This document shows positions 12,301 to 19,609 of a stretch of 64,000 bases of DNA, piece after piece; position 1 is the stretch's first letter, and every line of letters starts with the position of its first letter. The stretch is from Verrucomicrobiaceae bacterium. GTDB lineage: Bacteria; Verrucomicrobiota; Verrucomicrobiia; Verrucomicrobiales; Verrucomicrobiaceae. The DNA is taken from NCBI GenBank assembly GCA_027486585.1, contig JAIXOU010000027.1:1-64000 (forward strand). The letters run 5' to 3'. A program made the position numbers and the translations under genes. The notes under the pieces were generated by a model that did no database searches, was not told the DNA's origin, and saw nothing but the letters and a program-made list of their open reading frames with translations.

Positions 12301-13607
12301 GATGACGAGCCATTAACCGTACCGCCTGAAAAAGTCACCATACCCGCGTTATGGGCTGCCGTAAATCCAGTGCCTGAAGCCGACACAAAGATCACTCCAG
12401 GAGGTAGCGTAAATTCGGCAGAAACGCCTAATGCATTCACCAAACCTGAATTGGTTAAGGTCAACGTGTAGTCAAAAGGAGCCGTGGTAAAAACACTAGT
12501 TGGCCCACTAGCCGCAATGCTGAGATCGAATTGATTGGGAGCCAAAGCCACACCACGAAAAGCTGTATTGGCCGCAGCCGTCGCCAGCCAGGTCGGCGAT
12601 CCAACCAGCGTGCCCGTGCGTCCAGAAGCATCAACCAAACGGACCAGTTCACCTCCACCAATCGAAGAACCTCCGCCCTTTCGAGTGGCATAAAGAGTTA
12701 CACTCGTCCCGCTTACAATCGCTGTCAGTCCACGATAAGCGTCCGCACCAGCCCCGACAGAACCACGGGCTGTCCACGTGCTGCCATCAAAACTATATTT
12801 CATGAGTCCCCCGCTCGATCCATCGTCAGCCACATAGAGCGTATCAACACCAGAGATGGTTGCGTCCAGATCCAGAAGGACAAAGGCACTGGGATTGATA
12901 TTAGCGGTTGGATATCCAGGCAGTGATGAAATAATCTGCCCAGGTAACTGCGGCAGACCAGCTCCGACCGAACCTAGTCGAACCGCATTGCTGGCTGAAG
13001 AAACATAGAGCTGATTCCCAAATAAAGCAGGCTGGCGGAGATTTGTATTGGTAGCGCTCAATTGTGTTGAAGTGGTGGCACCCAGACTCCCCACAAAGCG
13101 AACTCCACTGCCACTGCCTGCAGTCCAAAATTGGCTTCCATCAGAGGAGCAAACACCTCGAAAATTGCTTCCGCTATTGGCATCAATCAGCGATGTACTG
13201 GTATCGATCATTCCTGCACCATCCACACGTCCAATCACTCGATTAATCAACGCCGAGGACGAAGAAGTCAGTGACGTGCTATTGGAAAAATCCGCATCGT
13301 AACCAGGTAGCACCAAATAGTCGCCATTCAGTGAAAGCGACATCAAACCATCCGAAGAGGCAGTACCACTAGCAATGAGACGTTTCTGCAGACCATCGAC
13401 CACTGTCGGCATGGGGATGGATTGCACGAAAGTGCCAGAAGGCGTGTATTCATCCAAGAACACCGCGTTGCCTGTATTCACGAGAGGCCCCGAGCCTGTC
13501 CCCACTCGATAAATCACCACATTGCCTGCGGTGAATGGAGCAGCGTCCAGTGGCGACTTGGCCACAAGAGTGAGACTGGTCAAAAGGAGTATCCAAAAGC
13601 GAGACAT
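3324..13607 (-). CDS. Giant secreted multidomain protein (CARDB/DUF11, Calx-beta, lamin-tail, PA14, CotH)
   Basis: About 3,430 residues. The ORF track starts at a TTG (13628), but the ATG at 13607 gives a cleaner signal peptide (MSRFWILLLTSLTLVAKS). In order, with rough residue positions: propeller-like region 30-360; three CARDB/DUF11 repeats 365-750; Calx-beta 755-865; bacterial Ig-like 865-1030; shared module copy 1 1040-1395; lamin-tail domain 1415-1530 (VISEFMANNES...WIEIYNPG); PA14-like 1630-1740 (GLNSDDGGRIKIDG); chitobiase C-terminal-like domain near 1940; CotH-like domain 2090-2330 (LRLRGGFSR...KHSFRLFFR); second chitobiase-like domain near 2500; second CARDB and Calx-beta 2760-2990; shared module copy 2 from 3180, ending early. 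CotH relatives can be protein kinases, but activity is not shown here. Likely role is extracellular adhesion or binding. Confidence 0.85.
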   Translation of the reverse strand: MSRFWILLLTSLTLVAKSPLDAAPFTAGNVVIYRVGTGSGPLVNTGNAVFLDEYTPSGTFVQSIPMPTVVDGLQKRLIASGTASSDGLMSLSLNGDYLVLPGYDADFSNSTSLTSSSSALINRVIGRVDGAGMIDTSTSLIDANSGSNFRGVCSSDGSQFWTAGSGSGVRFVGSLGATTSTQLSATNTNLRQPALFGNQLYVSSASNAVRLGSVGAGLPQLPGQIISSLPGYPTANINPSAFVLLDLDATISGVDTLYVADDGSSGGLMKYSFDGSTWTARGSVGAGADAYRGLTAIVSGTSVTLYATRKGGGSSIGGGELVRLVDASGRTGTLVGSPTWLATAAANTAFRGVALAPNQFDLSIAASGPTSVFTTAPFDYTLTLTNSGLVNALGVSAEFTLPPGVIFVSASGTGFTAAHNAGMVTFSGGTVNGSSSATLVVKVSRSSSGVIDLTAGAAVVDPDLALKEMDEGNNTSTQILATTVTDAPDLALTLTGPPSQLTGASFDYILTVANHGLVNATGVNAQFTLPAGLDYVNGSSPEFLISENNGVVSLSGAAINVGMSAVATITARSLVDGNYSAAVGSALVDPANSIAESHESNNGNATAVNTVLKTSDLVVDLVENGPFQSGDLGATYTITVSNSGTGDTSGLVSLTDTLPDGLTAVTLAGSGWTILQGAGSSVSASRSDSLASGASYPPLTLTVSIAVNAPSLLQNVVTVAGGGELNQLNNSDSVSSSIALAGPGSLAWSVQEVNVNEEQPTVSLQIRRTNGRTGAVSVSVNSSNETATAGSDYTVVSSSVTLADNVVSQNVIIPLLTDSRAEPNETFTVVLSQPTNGATLGAIHTVRVRILDPDVQKPTLSLTSPAADQEVPEGVVTVSGNAGDNKGIARIEVKLNDAPYANATLATGTGGRVNFSRVILPVPGANTLSVRAIDFRGNISTIITRSFSYLVLRTFTFINVTNETKTTTGLLKVGNYYSLVANPRSAYLFKEWSSAQLTLTEAEAGSSYLVFQMTEGLTIKATFVPDPFIPQIIGDYSGLIRAVAPTPASHQTDGFVQLTVSPRGGFSGSLRLNGVRLPIFGLFDHAGLARFGYARSSSLLVPRINQAAYVLTMSLDLSPTGTQSINGTLGLQTRSGTLAMSELKAIRYFFDGKTPGTTAPASIYTFAMPAQAQALPVTAFPQGDGIGTIQVSRSGVMNLSGILADGTAVTASARMGKASEAPLYIPLEKEAGSLNGWLKVDHTRPDTDLSGSDLRWFKPQTNGHYYPMGWPEGVILPLLGTRYAVPNGESVLPDLSEVVGANAVLSLSLGGLSVAVEKEMTISAKNVITKVPVNDASYTLQFISSTGSYKGSIKLAEGLPASSYQGVILQKGAHRRGFGHFLSSKPAVSNGSGQSGVVSLKTKFNPRLQLVISEFMANNESTISDVDGDFSDWIEIYNPGSDEVDLTNWCLTDSSSDLSKWRFPELTLGAKQFLLVWASGKNRTLSSQPLHTNFSLSAGGEYLALVRPDGVTIEHHFSPMYPAQANDESYGINFTGRSLLSQKASVKYRVPTNATLGSAWVAPDFSDSSWSSGKTGLGFGVGVPGFTVRQVAEKPGFGGVSSIATCDALLALPKGHSSILSEATVIAPTINYVGDGGDGNYPDNMALPNGTAEPYALKATGIITIPSSGTYVFGLNSDDGGRIKIDGVAVMTDDSNHGPVDNLSPPISLTAGPHTVEVIMWEGGGGDCVEFFAKAGTDTAWNSDFKLVGSVDGLAVVTPPLNASNSSSLLIGANLETSMRNKNASVFVRLPFVATGVSSLTGLTLHMRYNDGFVAYLNGTEVARRNVPVNSAFDSAATATRSSLQALTRETLDLSTSIPLLLTGNNVLAVHAMNDVKSDGSFFVLPELSATAGLAGNTLFFRPSGSVITATPGAVNEVPAFAGEVQPLIFSHKHGYYSTSISLAITSPTLGTSIRYTLDGSTPTTTHGSLYMRPLTVSKTSTVRAIGYKAGFQPTKSLTQTYLFLNDVVRQSANGVRPNAGWPLGTVNGQVSDYGMDPDIVNSTNPEIGGLDKVKSALTAIPTLSIVTDLPNLFDESNGIWVNPYGRGEAWERPASIEMIGDNGPDGGFEINCGLRLRGGFSRSGDNPKHSFRLFFRAEYGAAKLNYPLFGNEGAPSFNKIDLRTSQNYSWSFGGDGNNTFLREESTREMHGAMGQPYTRSRYYHLYLNGQYWGIYETDERPEANYAESYLGGNADDYDTIKGEQDQGYITGVTDGNLDAWEALRVKARAHASAPTNENYFAMSGKAADGLTLTADPVLLDPGNLIDYMLLTFWTGNLDGATSAFLGDGAANNWFAVRNRLGIAGGFKFLAHDFEHTFFNVDEDRTGPFSAGDPTLVERYNPMYLHHDLRPNAEYRILWADHVQKHLFNEGALTAEQIQSKMRDRKALLDKFIIAESARWGDAKRGTDTPLNRLDWQNAVNYVIDDYVPNRGSRVLDQLRADGLYPSFDAPTFSQNGGSFPSGGEVMLTGNGGTIYYTLDGSDPRLVGGGLNPVAQAYVSSTEIDVVIPLNQTWKYLANGSDQGTAWRNASYDDSSWSSGPGELGYGDGDEETIVPFVDADPGTAGDQKNATTYFRIKFTVPDAAVVTAAEFKVKYDDAVILYLNGVEVVRSPNIVSNPAYNTYASGGAPDENAFFIFSLDPALLITGENTLAAEVHQADANSSDTSFNATLQLVRTNVAVPLILSGTGKVPMKVRAQKSGEWSALTEAIFDVKQTSDLTATMVANSNFTAGASASYNVAVRNIGTLTTGGKVTVSVALPVGLTATSLTGLGWNIASSSGATVSASRNDALPTGASYPALTLAFVIAANSPAYASTQVTVSGGGDFVSSNNSFTLVTPIASTGASQFSFSSSSYRGREDSGVVSVTLLRSGDRSSPASVRISAKSGNAKENSDFNPFSDVITFADGEVSKVLNIGLISDTKVEVNESFTVQLDTVTGAASLGLPNQAKVFILENDLKAPSVSLTTPSSDARVALSELTLKGSAADDKGLDKVQVSLNGAPFNDVILKLAANGLTGTYSTEIPAVAGLNIVRVRAVDQLGLIGDEVLRQFTFNPLRPLTLNTQPLNSGTVTITPGADLRQLEVGKTYTLTAQSKTGFLLDRWTGPSLNVASKTLTFTMSEGLALTAIFSTNPFNLANAGNYSGLVTSVGSVAKRHENHGFITLTLTKAGTFTGNLKLGPASFPITGELHPNGQARFGKDRLPALIIPRLNQLNLVFAMAVNPSTRRILGSVGEQGRGGLVALSEFALARQHSALAASSPLLKGKGSYNVTWGALAQSGLLVTDYPQTATSLAGRITSAGQFTLAGVLGDGSKFTASSSLDEQLRLPLSVLLHDNAGSLLLRSDFNDSGTAGSFQSPLALWFKPVSNFAPYPLGWTEGITFALTGVTKP

Positions 13608-13650
13608 GCGAAATGAAAGCAACAGCAAAATTTAAGGACCACTTTTCAGC

Positions 13651-13670
13651 GGATGAGTTCAATTTCATCC
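13651..13670. repeat. Small stem-loop between ftsY and the giant gene
   Basis: GGATGA and TCATCC form a perfect 6-bp stem with an 8-base loop. It lies between the end of ftsY and the start of the giant secreted gene, both on the minus strand. There is no T-run on the minus strand, so it is at best a weak terminator or an untranslated-leader hairpin of the giant gene. Confidence 0.35.
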
Positions 13671-13724
13671 TTTAAAACCCAACACTAAAACGGAATTTCA
13701 AAGCCAGTTCTAGGCCCACTGAGA

Positions 13725-14573
13725 TTACAAAAGCTCCTCAACGAATTTTTTGGAGTCAAAAGATTGAAAATCCTCTACCTTTTCCCCAAGTCCGATGAAC
13801 CGAGTCGGGACTCCTAGTTCTTGCTGGATGGAGACCAAAATACCTCCTTTACCGCTGCCATCCAGCTTGGTGACAATCAATCCTGTCAACGGAATGGCCT
13901 TATGAAACTCGCGAGCTTGCTGAAGGGCATTGGACCCAGTCGTGGCATCGACCACCAAAATGACTTCATGCGGAGATGTCTCGTCTTTCCGGCCTAGGAT
14001 GCGATTGATCTTCTTCATCTCTTCCATGAGATTATGCTTCGTGTGCAGCCTACCCGCCGTATCACAAAGAAGAAATTGCGCTCCCGTTTTGCAGGCCAAA
14101 TCATACGCTTCAAAACAAACAGAAGCTGGATCGCCATTGGGCGGGCCTTTAACCATTGGAATGTTGAGGCGCTGGGACCAAACTTGGAGCTGCTCCACCG
14201 CTGCCGCACGGAAAGTATCTGCGGCTGCCAACACCACTTTGTGTCCGGAATGATGCAGCACGTGGGCAAGCTTGGCAGTGGAGGTCGTTTTTCCGACGCC
14301 GTTCACACCAATGATCAGCAGCACCTTCGGACGGCCATCCTGGAATGGTGTCAGCGCAGCGTTCGTTTCTGGAAGAATCTTCCGCACGTGGTCACGTGCC
14401 ACCTGCACGATGTCAGCACCATGCAGTTTACGTTGCTGAGCTTGCAAGTCAGTGACGATTTGTAGAGCGAGTTTGGGCCCTAAATCGCCACTGATAAGCA
14501 TTGCCTCCAACTCATCCCAATCGATGTCGGGTTTCGTGAAGCGCTGAAGAATAGATTTGAAAAAACCAGCCAT
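13725..14573 (-). CDS. ftsY: Signal recognition particle receptor FtsY
   Basis: This 282-residue SRP-type GTPase carries the helical N domain and G domain. Motifs are the P-loop GVNGVGKTT (near residue 91), DTAGR (near 172) and TKLDG (near 238), with the closing GLGEKxxDxxxF signature. FtsY docks ribosome-nascent chain-SRP complexes at the membrane and passes them to SecYEG. It is short because it lacks the acidic A domain seen in E. coli, as is common in many lineages. Membrane attachment would then rely on the N-terminal helix. It is the last gene of the ribBA-ribH-nusB-ftsY run, 27 bases after nusB. Confidence 0.95.
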   Translation of the reverse strand: MAGFFKSILQRFTKPDIDWDELEAMLISGDLGPKLALQIVTDLQAQQRKLHGADIVQVARDHVRKILPETNAALTPFQDGRPKVLLIIGVNGVGKTTSTAKLAHVLHHSGHKVVLAAADTFRAAAVEQLQVWSQRLNIPMVKGPPNGDPASVCFEAYDLACKTGAQFLLCDTAGRLHTKHNLMEEMKKINRILGRKDETSPHEVILVVDATTGSNALQQAREFHKAIPLTGLIVTKLDGSGKGGILVSIQQELGVPTRFIGLGEKVEDFQSFDSKKFVEELL

Positions 14574-14600
14574 TTAAAAGCAACGATACAGCGATTGATA

Positions 14601-15086
14601 TCAGGCCAAAGGCACTTCTTGAGTGTCCTCTAACTTAGAGTCAGTAGGAAGACTTGGCGTACGCTCTTTGTGAGCCCCTTTGGGTCTCAGTTGATGAGCG
14701 ATCCTATGCAGCACGCCATTGACGAAAGCCCCTGATTCATTCCCGCCTAAGTTCTTGGCGATCTCGATAGCCTCATTGATCACGACCGGTGTGGGCACCT
14801 CGGGCACATGTTGCAGTTCATAAACAGCCAGTCTTAGAATGTTACGATCCACGTTGGCGATCCGCTCAATGCGGAAATTTTCAACGATTGGCCCAATCAC
14901 GGCATCCAAATCCGTCAGGTGAGACAGCACACCACGAATCAAATTTTCTGCATAAGTGCGAACGGAAGTCTTGGCATTATGAATGCCCCAAAATGCCTCT
15001 TGTTCTTCCAGGCTATGTTCAGCATGAAGTTCATGAGCAAACAAGAACTGTACGGCGGCCTCGCGACCTTCACGGCGTCTCCCCAT
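14601..15086 (-). CDS. nusB: Transcription antitermination protein NusB
   Basis: This 161-residue all-helical NusB-like protein has the N-terminal signature RREGREAAVQFLFAHEL and the C-terminal stretch VINEAIEIAKNLGGNESGAFVNGVLHRI. NusB pairs with NusE (S10) and binds BoxA in rRNA transcripts to prevent premature termination. It starts 4 bases after the ribH stop, so translational coupling is likely. The ribH-nusB order is a very common bacterial arrangement and supports both calls. Confidence 0.95.
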   Translation of the reverse strand: MGRRREGREAAVQFLFAHELHAEHSLEEQEAFWGIHNAKTSVRTYAENLIRGVLSHLTDLDAVIGPIVENFRIERIANVDRNILRLAVYELQHVPEVPTPVVINEAIEIAKNLGGNESGAFVNGVLHRIAHQLRPKGAHKERTPSLPTDSKLEDTQEVPLA

Positions 15087-15090
15087 AAGG

Positions 15091-15597
15091 TCAGGCGTCC
15101 TCCATGGCTGAGTTTCCAGCGAAGCTTGCGCGCATTTTGCGGAATAGCGAGATCATGTTCACCGCAGTCTGCGCAGCCTCACTTCCACGATTTTTTGATA
15201 CCCCGAGACAGCGTTCCTCAGCCTGCTCTTCAGTGCTGACCAGCAGAACTTCATGGATCAAAGGCGTAACGTGACGCACAGCCATTTGTTGCAGCGCATC
15301 AGTGACGGAAGCACCCACAAGATCAGCATGCTCAGTCGAGCCGCGGATGATCACGCCAAAAGCGATAACAGCATCTGGCTTTGTGGCCTTCATGACCAGT
15401 TCCGCACAGACGGGAATCTCAAAAGCTCCGGGCACACGATAGACTGTGATATTGGCATTTGGAGCCAGCTCTTCGAGCTCTTCACGACCTGCATCTAAGA
15501 GGCCCTGAACAAACTGAGAGTTATACAAACTGGCGACGATGGCGATGGACACGCGGTCCTGGATCGGTCTTGGGCGACTGGGGCTGTGTTGTGACAT
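15091..15597 (-). CDS. ribH: 6,7-dimethyl-8-ribityllumazine synthase
   Basis: This 168-residue protein has the family motifs VASLYNSQF, YRVPGAFEIP, AFGVIIRGSTEHAD and the catalytic-region H in VRHVTPLIHEVL. The enzyme condenses 5-amino-6-ribitylaminouracil with dihydroxybutanone phosphate in riboflavin synthesis. It lies directly downstream of ribBA, which makes the dihydroxybutanone phosphate, and 4 bases upstream of nusB. Confidence 0.95.
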   Translation of the reverse strand: MSQHSPSRPRPIQDRVSIAIVASLYNSQFVQGLLDAGREELEELAPNANITVYRVPGAFEIPVCAELVMKATKPDAVIAFGVIIRGSTEHADLVGASVTDALQQMAVRHVTPLIHEVLLVSTEEQAEERCLGVSKNRGSEAAQTAVNMISLFRKMRASFAGNSAMEDA

Positions 15598-15651
15598 TGG
15601 ATGAATAGGCGTAAGGAGCCGTAGTTTTTGATGAAAGGTTAATCTTCAGAA

Positions 15652-16866
15652 TCAGAGCTTATGCCCTAGTTTCTTCTTTTTCGTTTCCAGATATTTTTTG
15701 TTGTGCTGATTCGGCACGGAAATCACAGGCACTTGCTCTACGATTTCCAATTTATGCCCTTCTAAACCGACTACTTTCCGTGGGTTATTGGTCATCAGAC
15801 GAATCTTGCGGACTCCGATGTCCGAGATAATTTGGGCACCGATACCATAATCCCGTAGATCCATGCCAAAACCAAGCTTCAGGTTGGCTTCGACTGTATC
15901 CAAGCCCTGCTCTTGCAGCTTATAAGCCATGATCTTGCCATGAAGTCCGATTCCTCGGCCCTCGTGACCGCGCATGTAAACGATGATACCACTGCCAGCT
16001 TCGGCGACCATTTTCATGGCAGCATGCAACTGACTACCACAGTCACAGCGACGAGAGGCAAAGATATCTCCCGTCAGACACTCACTATGAACTCGGACCA
16101 GCGTCGGTTTTTTGGGATCAATATTTCCCATAACAAGCGCAATGTGATGCACGCCATCCAGGCTACTTTTGTATAAGTGCAGTTTAAACACACCAAAGTC
16201 AGTGGGCATATCCACGACTTCGATCTTCTCAATCAACTTCTCACTCCGCCTGCGCCAGGCGATGAGGTCGGCAATGGAACAAATTTTCAGGCTGTGTTTC
16301 TTGGCAAATTTCCTCAATTCAGGAACACGCGCCATCGTGCCATCAGGATTCATGATCTCAATCAAGACGCCTGCCTCACGCAAACCTGCTAAGCGGCAAA
16401 GATCCACCGCAGCTTCAGTGTGCCCAGCACGACGCAAAGCGCCTCCTGGTTTGGCGACTAACGGATTGATGTGGCCCGGCTGCACAAAGTCCGCATTCGT
16501 GCTTTTCGGACTGGCCAGAAGACGAATCGTGCGAGCACGATCGGCTGAGCTAATGCCAGTCGTAATGCCTTTTGCCGCATCAACGGTCACCGTGAAGTCC
16601 GTTCGAAAAGCTTCACGATTTTCAGGAACCATGCTCTCTAGGCCTAAATTCTTGGCGATTTCTAAAGAGACAGGAACACAAAGCATACCACCACCTTCAC
16701 GTACCATGAACGTGACCATTTCTGGGGTGATTTTTTCAGCCGCACAAATCAAATCCCCCTCATTTTCACGATCTTCATCATCGGTGACGATCACCATGCG
16801 TCCTGCACGGATGTCCGCGACGATGGACTCGATAGGATCGCAGACTGGGGTCTTCTTGCTCGGCAT
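15652..16866 (-). CDS. ribBA: Bifunctional 3,4-dihydroxy-2-butanone 4-phosphate synthase / GTP cyclohydrolase II
   Basis: The 404-residue RibBA has an N-terminal DHBP synthase domain (residues 1-205; DDEDRENEGDL motif, GHTEAAVDL). The C-terminal GTP cyclohydrolase II domain (from about 210) has the zinc ligands CLTGD...RRCDC and the MRGHEGRGIGL motif. It supplies both precursor branches of riboflavin. Both active-site sets look intact, so it should be truly bifunctional. It is the first gene of the ribBA-ribH-nusB-ftsY operon. I looked for an FMN riboswitch in the roughly 170 bases upstream and did not recognise one. Confidence 0.95.
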   Translation of the reverse strand: MPSKKTPVCDPIESIVADIRAGRMVIVTDDEDRENEGDLICAAEKITPEMVTFMVREGGGMLCVPVSLEIAKNLGLESMVPENREAFRTDFTVTVDAAKGITTGISSADRARTIRLLASPKSTNADFVQPGHINPLVAKPGGALRRAGHTEAAVDLCRLAGLREAGVLIEIMNPDGTMARVPELRKFAKKHSLKICSIADLIAWRRRSEKLIEKIEVVDMPTDFGVFKLHLYKSSLDGVHHIALVMGNIDPKKPTLVRVHSECLTGDIFASRRCDCGSQLHAAMKMVAEAGSGIIVYMRGHEGRGIGLHGKIMAYKLQEQGLDTVEANLKLGFGMDLRDYGIGAQIISDIGVRKIRLMTNNPRKVVGLEGHKLEIVEQVPVISVPNQHNKKYLETKKKKLGHKL

Positions 16867-17091
16867 AAGGGGTGTGGAAAAGAGCCATGCCAGTGCCTGG
16901 ATCGGAACTGACTCGGAAATATGACTCTAATTGTGAATCGTGGCATTTCCAGTATGGATTTAGAGTTTTAAGAGCCCCCACTTACTAGACTGCTGATGGA
17001 GGCCGATTTCCGGCCTCAAAAACCGCTGCAAACGGAGTTACGGAATCAGATAGTCGGCGAGGTCCACGGCATTCACTTTACCGCGCGAACC

Positions 17092-17124
17092 AAATAAAAA
17101 GCCCGCCGAGAATGAACTCGGCGG
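17092..17124 (-). terminator. Rho-independent terminator of the prepilin gene
   Basis: CCGCCGAG and CTCGGCGG form a perfect 8-bp GC-rich stem around a 6-base loop. Read on the minus strand it is followed by GGGCTTTTTATTTG, a classic T-tract. It lies about 37 bases after the prepilin stop codon. Confidence 0.88.
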
Positions 17125-17160
17125 ACTTGGAACTGATAAACTCAGCGTTTCTAAATTAAA

Positions 17161-17577
17161 TTAGAAAGCGTATGGAGTTGCGGCAGTGTTGTAGATGACT
17201 TGTTGGTTGGTGGCGTCATAGCTGAGGTAAACAGCGGCCACTGGCTCTTCATCGTCGTCGATAGCGCCAACAGTGAATTTCTTGTTTTTGAAGGCACCAT
17301 CAAGTGGGGAAACGCCAGTTTCTGCAAGGTCGATGATGTTTGCACCAGTGGAGGTACCAGTGAGACCGGTAAGGGTTGCACCAGCAGCAACGGCGGCGTT
17401 CAGCACGGAAGCAACAGATTGAGCATTGCGTTGGCCAGTGGCGATACGAGCGCTGTTGTTGATCGAACCGATGTTCGGGATGGCGATAGCGGCGATGATG
17501 CCGATGATTGCGATCACGACGAGCATTTCAACAAGGCTGAAACCAGCCTTAAGGGAGTTAACTTTGATGTTTTTCAT
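17161..17577 (-). CDS. Type II secretion / type IV-like prepilin (major pseudopilin family)
   Basis: This 138-residue protein has a class III signal: short basic leader MKNIKVNSLKAG, cleavage before F in AGFSLVEMLVVIAIIGIIAAIAIPNI, and E at position +5 of the mature protein. The hydrophobic N-terminal helix is followed by a small alanine-rich globular part (NSARIATGQRNAQSVASVLNAA). No assembly ATPase, peptidase or secretin genes are nearby, so this is a stand-alone gene. Its own terminator and an AT-rich upstream region suggest a strongly expressed monocistronic unit. Whether it builds a pilus or a T2SS pseudopilus cannot be told. Confidence 0.88.
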   Translation of the reverse strand: MKNIKVNSLKAGFSLVEMLVVIAIIGIIAAIAIPNIGSINNSARIATGQRNAQSVASVLNAAVAAGATLTGLTGTSTGANIIDLAETGVSPLDGAFKNKKFTVGAIDDDEEPVAAVYLSYDATNQQVIYNTAATPYAF

Positions 17578-17891
17578 AGTGTTTTTTGTTTTGGCTATTG
17601 GACTTTGAACTTCTGGGTCACCTCTTGATTCATGAAGCGGCTTTTGAAGTATTGTAATTATAATGATATCATATAATTATATCAAATAAAATTTTCATAT
17701 TTTTTACAAATGGGAGATATTTTATGAAATGAAGTCCTTTGGACTTGTCGTAAAGCCTATCCCGCAATCAACAAACGGTGCTGAACTGAAGTTGAAATCA
17801 CAATACCACGGCTGCTAGCCTGATCGGTTCATGGATAGGGTCGGGATTAGTAGCGAAAGCTAGTAGCTGCTTGAAGTGAGCGAATAAAACA
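17578..17891 (-). promoter_or_regulatory. Upstream region of the prepilin gene with an AT-rich core
   Basis: This stretch of more than 300 bases has no gene. It contains a block around 17650-17710 that is almost entirely A and T, with several TATAAT-like hexamers on the minus strand (for example TTATAATTAC). It sits about 80 bases upstream of the prepilin start, so it probably holds the prepilin promoter. The rest, up to the sod terminator, shows nothing I can name. Confidence 0.5.
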
Positions 17892-17927
17892 AAACACCCT
17901 CAAGCCCAATTGAACTTGAGGGTGTTT
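17892..17927 (-). terminator. Strong terminator downstream of sod
   Basis: AAACACCCTCAAG and CTTGAGGGTGTTT form a perfect 13-bp stem around a 10-base loop. On the minus strand the stem ends in GTTT and is followed by TGTTTTATTCG. It begins about 20 bases after the sod stop codon. The stem has T-tails in both orientations, so it could also act on the plus strand. Confidence 0.88.
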
Positions 17928-17946
17928 ACTGGAGATCTTTGAGCAA

Positions 17947-18555
17947 TTATACCTTGGCAAAGAGGTCCGCCACAGCGGTCCAGTTTACAACATTCCACCA
18001 AGCGGTGATGTAATCTGGGCGTTTGTTTTGATACTTCAGGTAATAGGCATGTTCCCAAACGTCGCAGCCCAGGATTGGGGTGCCGCTACCATCCATGAGT
18101 GGATTGTCTTGATTAGGGGTGGACGTGACTGCGACCTTACCGTCTTTCACCACGAGCCAAGCCCATCCTGAACCGAAACGAGTCGCGCCGGCTTTGGCAA
18201 AAGCTTCCTTGAAAGCATCAAAGGAACCAAAAGCAGCAGTAATGGCGTCCGCTAGGGCACCTGTAGGTGCACCGCCAGCATTCGGACCCATGATATTCCA
18301 GAAGAGACTGTGGTTAAAATGGCCGCCGCCATTGTTACGCACGGCGGGGCGAATTGCCTCAGGTACCGTATTGATGTTTTTGCAGAGATCTTCGATCGAA
18401 AGCGCTTCCAATTCCGCATTGCCTGCGATGGCATTATTCAGATTGGTGATGTAGGCATTGTGGTGGCGGCCATGATGGATCTCCATCGTAGTCGCGTCGA
18501 TATGCGGTTCAAGAGCGGCCTTGTCGTAAGGGAGGGCTGGTAGGGTATGTGCCAT
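17947..18555 (-). CDS. sodA: Superoxide dismutase, Mn/Fe family
   Basis: This 202-residue protein has the full Mn/Fe-SOD fold signature. The metal ligands are H in [13 protein letters not shown] in [10 protein letters not shown], and D and H in [19 protein letters not shown]. It converts superoxide to peroxide and oxygen. The GSGWAWLVV...[11 protein letters not shown] region resembles Mn-type enzymes, but metal choice cannot be fixed from sequence alone. No signal peptide is present, so it is cytoplasmic. It is a single-gene unit with a strong terminator. Confidence 0.93.
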   Translation of the reverse strand: MAHTLPALPYDKAALEPHIDATTMEIHHGRHHNAYITNLNNAIAGNAELEALSIEDLCKNINTVPEAIRPAVRNNGGGHFNHSLFWNIMGPNAGGAPTGALADAITAAFGSFDAFKEAFAKAGATRFGSGWAWLVVKDGKVAVTSTPNQDNPLMDGSGTPILGCDVWEHAYYLKYQNKRPDYITAWWNVVNWTAVADLFAKV

Positions 18556-18859
18556 AGAGGTTTTAGTTTGGGGATTTAACAGAGTCTTTAGGTAGGCAGA
18601 GATACGCGCGACGGCAAGTGGGAGGAAGAGAGAATTTTTCTTTTCTCCAGCGCTCCGTCTCGCATCAAAAACCTGATACGAAAAAAATTACTCTGACCGA
18701 GTTAGTAGCCACCATGATGACAGCTCCGATGCGATAGACGCTGCCTAGGGTCTCCATCTCATGGAAAAAGAACTTCAGCAGAATGACTCCAACCAGGCCA
18801 ATACCTCAAGTGAAAAGCCAATTCTTGGCAGGGCCCGCTTTCTGCTACAAAATCGTACC

Positions 18860-19576
18860 ATGCTTCTGTTTCGCCCACTTTTCATGACCTTGGTTGCTCT
18901 TGGTCTCGTCTCTTGCCAGATTAGCTCCACGGGAATTGGACGCAGCACCTACGGGGATCGAGCTGGACCCAAAGGATTCAATACTGTGGTGATTGATGCT
19001 GGCCACGGAGGCAAAGATTCAGGAGCCCATGTCCGCGGCTTGATGGAAAAAACTCTGGCTCTGGACATCTCCAAGCGTTTGCGTTCAGAACTACAACCCG
19101 GCTTCAAAGTTATCATGATGCGCAGCGATGACCGCTTTATCGAGCTGGACCATCGTGCCTATCACGCCAGTCAGTACGGGAATGCCGTGCTCGTCAGCAT
19201 TCATCTCAATTATGGGCGCCGATCCACTTCAGGACCGGAGACCTTTTATTGGCGGAAAGACAGCTACGCCTTGGCAAAACGAGTGCAATTGCAGCTCAGT
19301 GCTGTGATCCCTAATGAATCCGGCAATGCAGGTCTTGTCCGACGTCGTCTTCGCCTCACTCGAAATCCAACGATTCCATGCATCCTCGTCGAGTGTGGCT
19401 ATCTGACCAATGCACGAGAGGCCGCGCGCCTCTCCACGTCCGCCTATCGCGAGCGATTGGCGGAAGCCATCGCAAGAGCAATCAGAGATCAATCCTACCG
19501 CGGAGATGCTGGCATGGGCCCACTGCCCCGCCCTATCTATGCACCGCCCAGCCGTGCTGGCGACGCCCGAGGTTGA
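18860..19576 (+). CDS. N-acetylmuramoyl-L-alanine amidase (Amidase_3), lipoprotein
   Basis: The ORF track begins at 18761, but the ATG at 18860 gives a clear lipoprotein signal (MLLFRPLFMTLVALGLVSC, lipobox LVSC). That start leaves a 238-residue protein. The Amidase_3 zinc ligands are visible: H in DAGHGGKDSGA, E in the following MEKTLALDI, H in SIHLN, and the catalytic E in LVECGYLTN. The family cleaves the bond between MurNAc and the stem peptide, usually at septation or during recycling. A lipid anchor would place it in the periplasm. It is followed by a secreted SHD1-like protein after 33 bases. Confidence 0.9.
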   Translation: MLLFRPLFMTLVALGLVSCQISSTGIGRSTYGDRAGPKGFNTVVIDAGHGGKDSGAHVRGLMEKTLALDISKRLRSELQPGFKVIMMRSDDRFIELDHRAYHASQYGNAVLVSIHLNYGRRSTSGPETFYWRKDSYALAKRVQLQLSAVIPNESGNAGLVRRRLRLTRNPTIPCILVECGYLTNAREAARLSTSAYRERLAEAIARAIRDQSYRGDAGMGPLPRPIYAPPSRAGDARG

Positions 19577-19609
19577 ACCTCCGCAATTTCAGCCCATTCT
19601 TCCCAGATC

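Noticed and set aside
3706-13616. Many short plus-strand ORFs opposite the giant gene
   Set aside because: All lie antisense to one continuous reading frame with recognisable domains and show no signals of their own.
16867-17091. FMN riboswitch upstream of ribBA
   Set aside because: I looked for the conserved AGGGGCAGGGTGAAATTCCC-type core on the minus strand and did not find it. Only a GAGGCC/GGCCTC hairpin without a T-tract is present.
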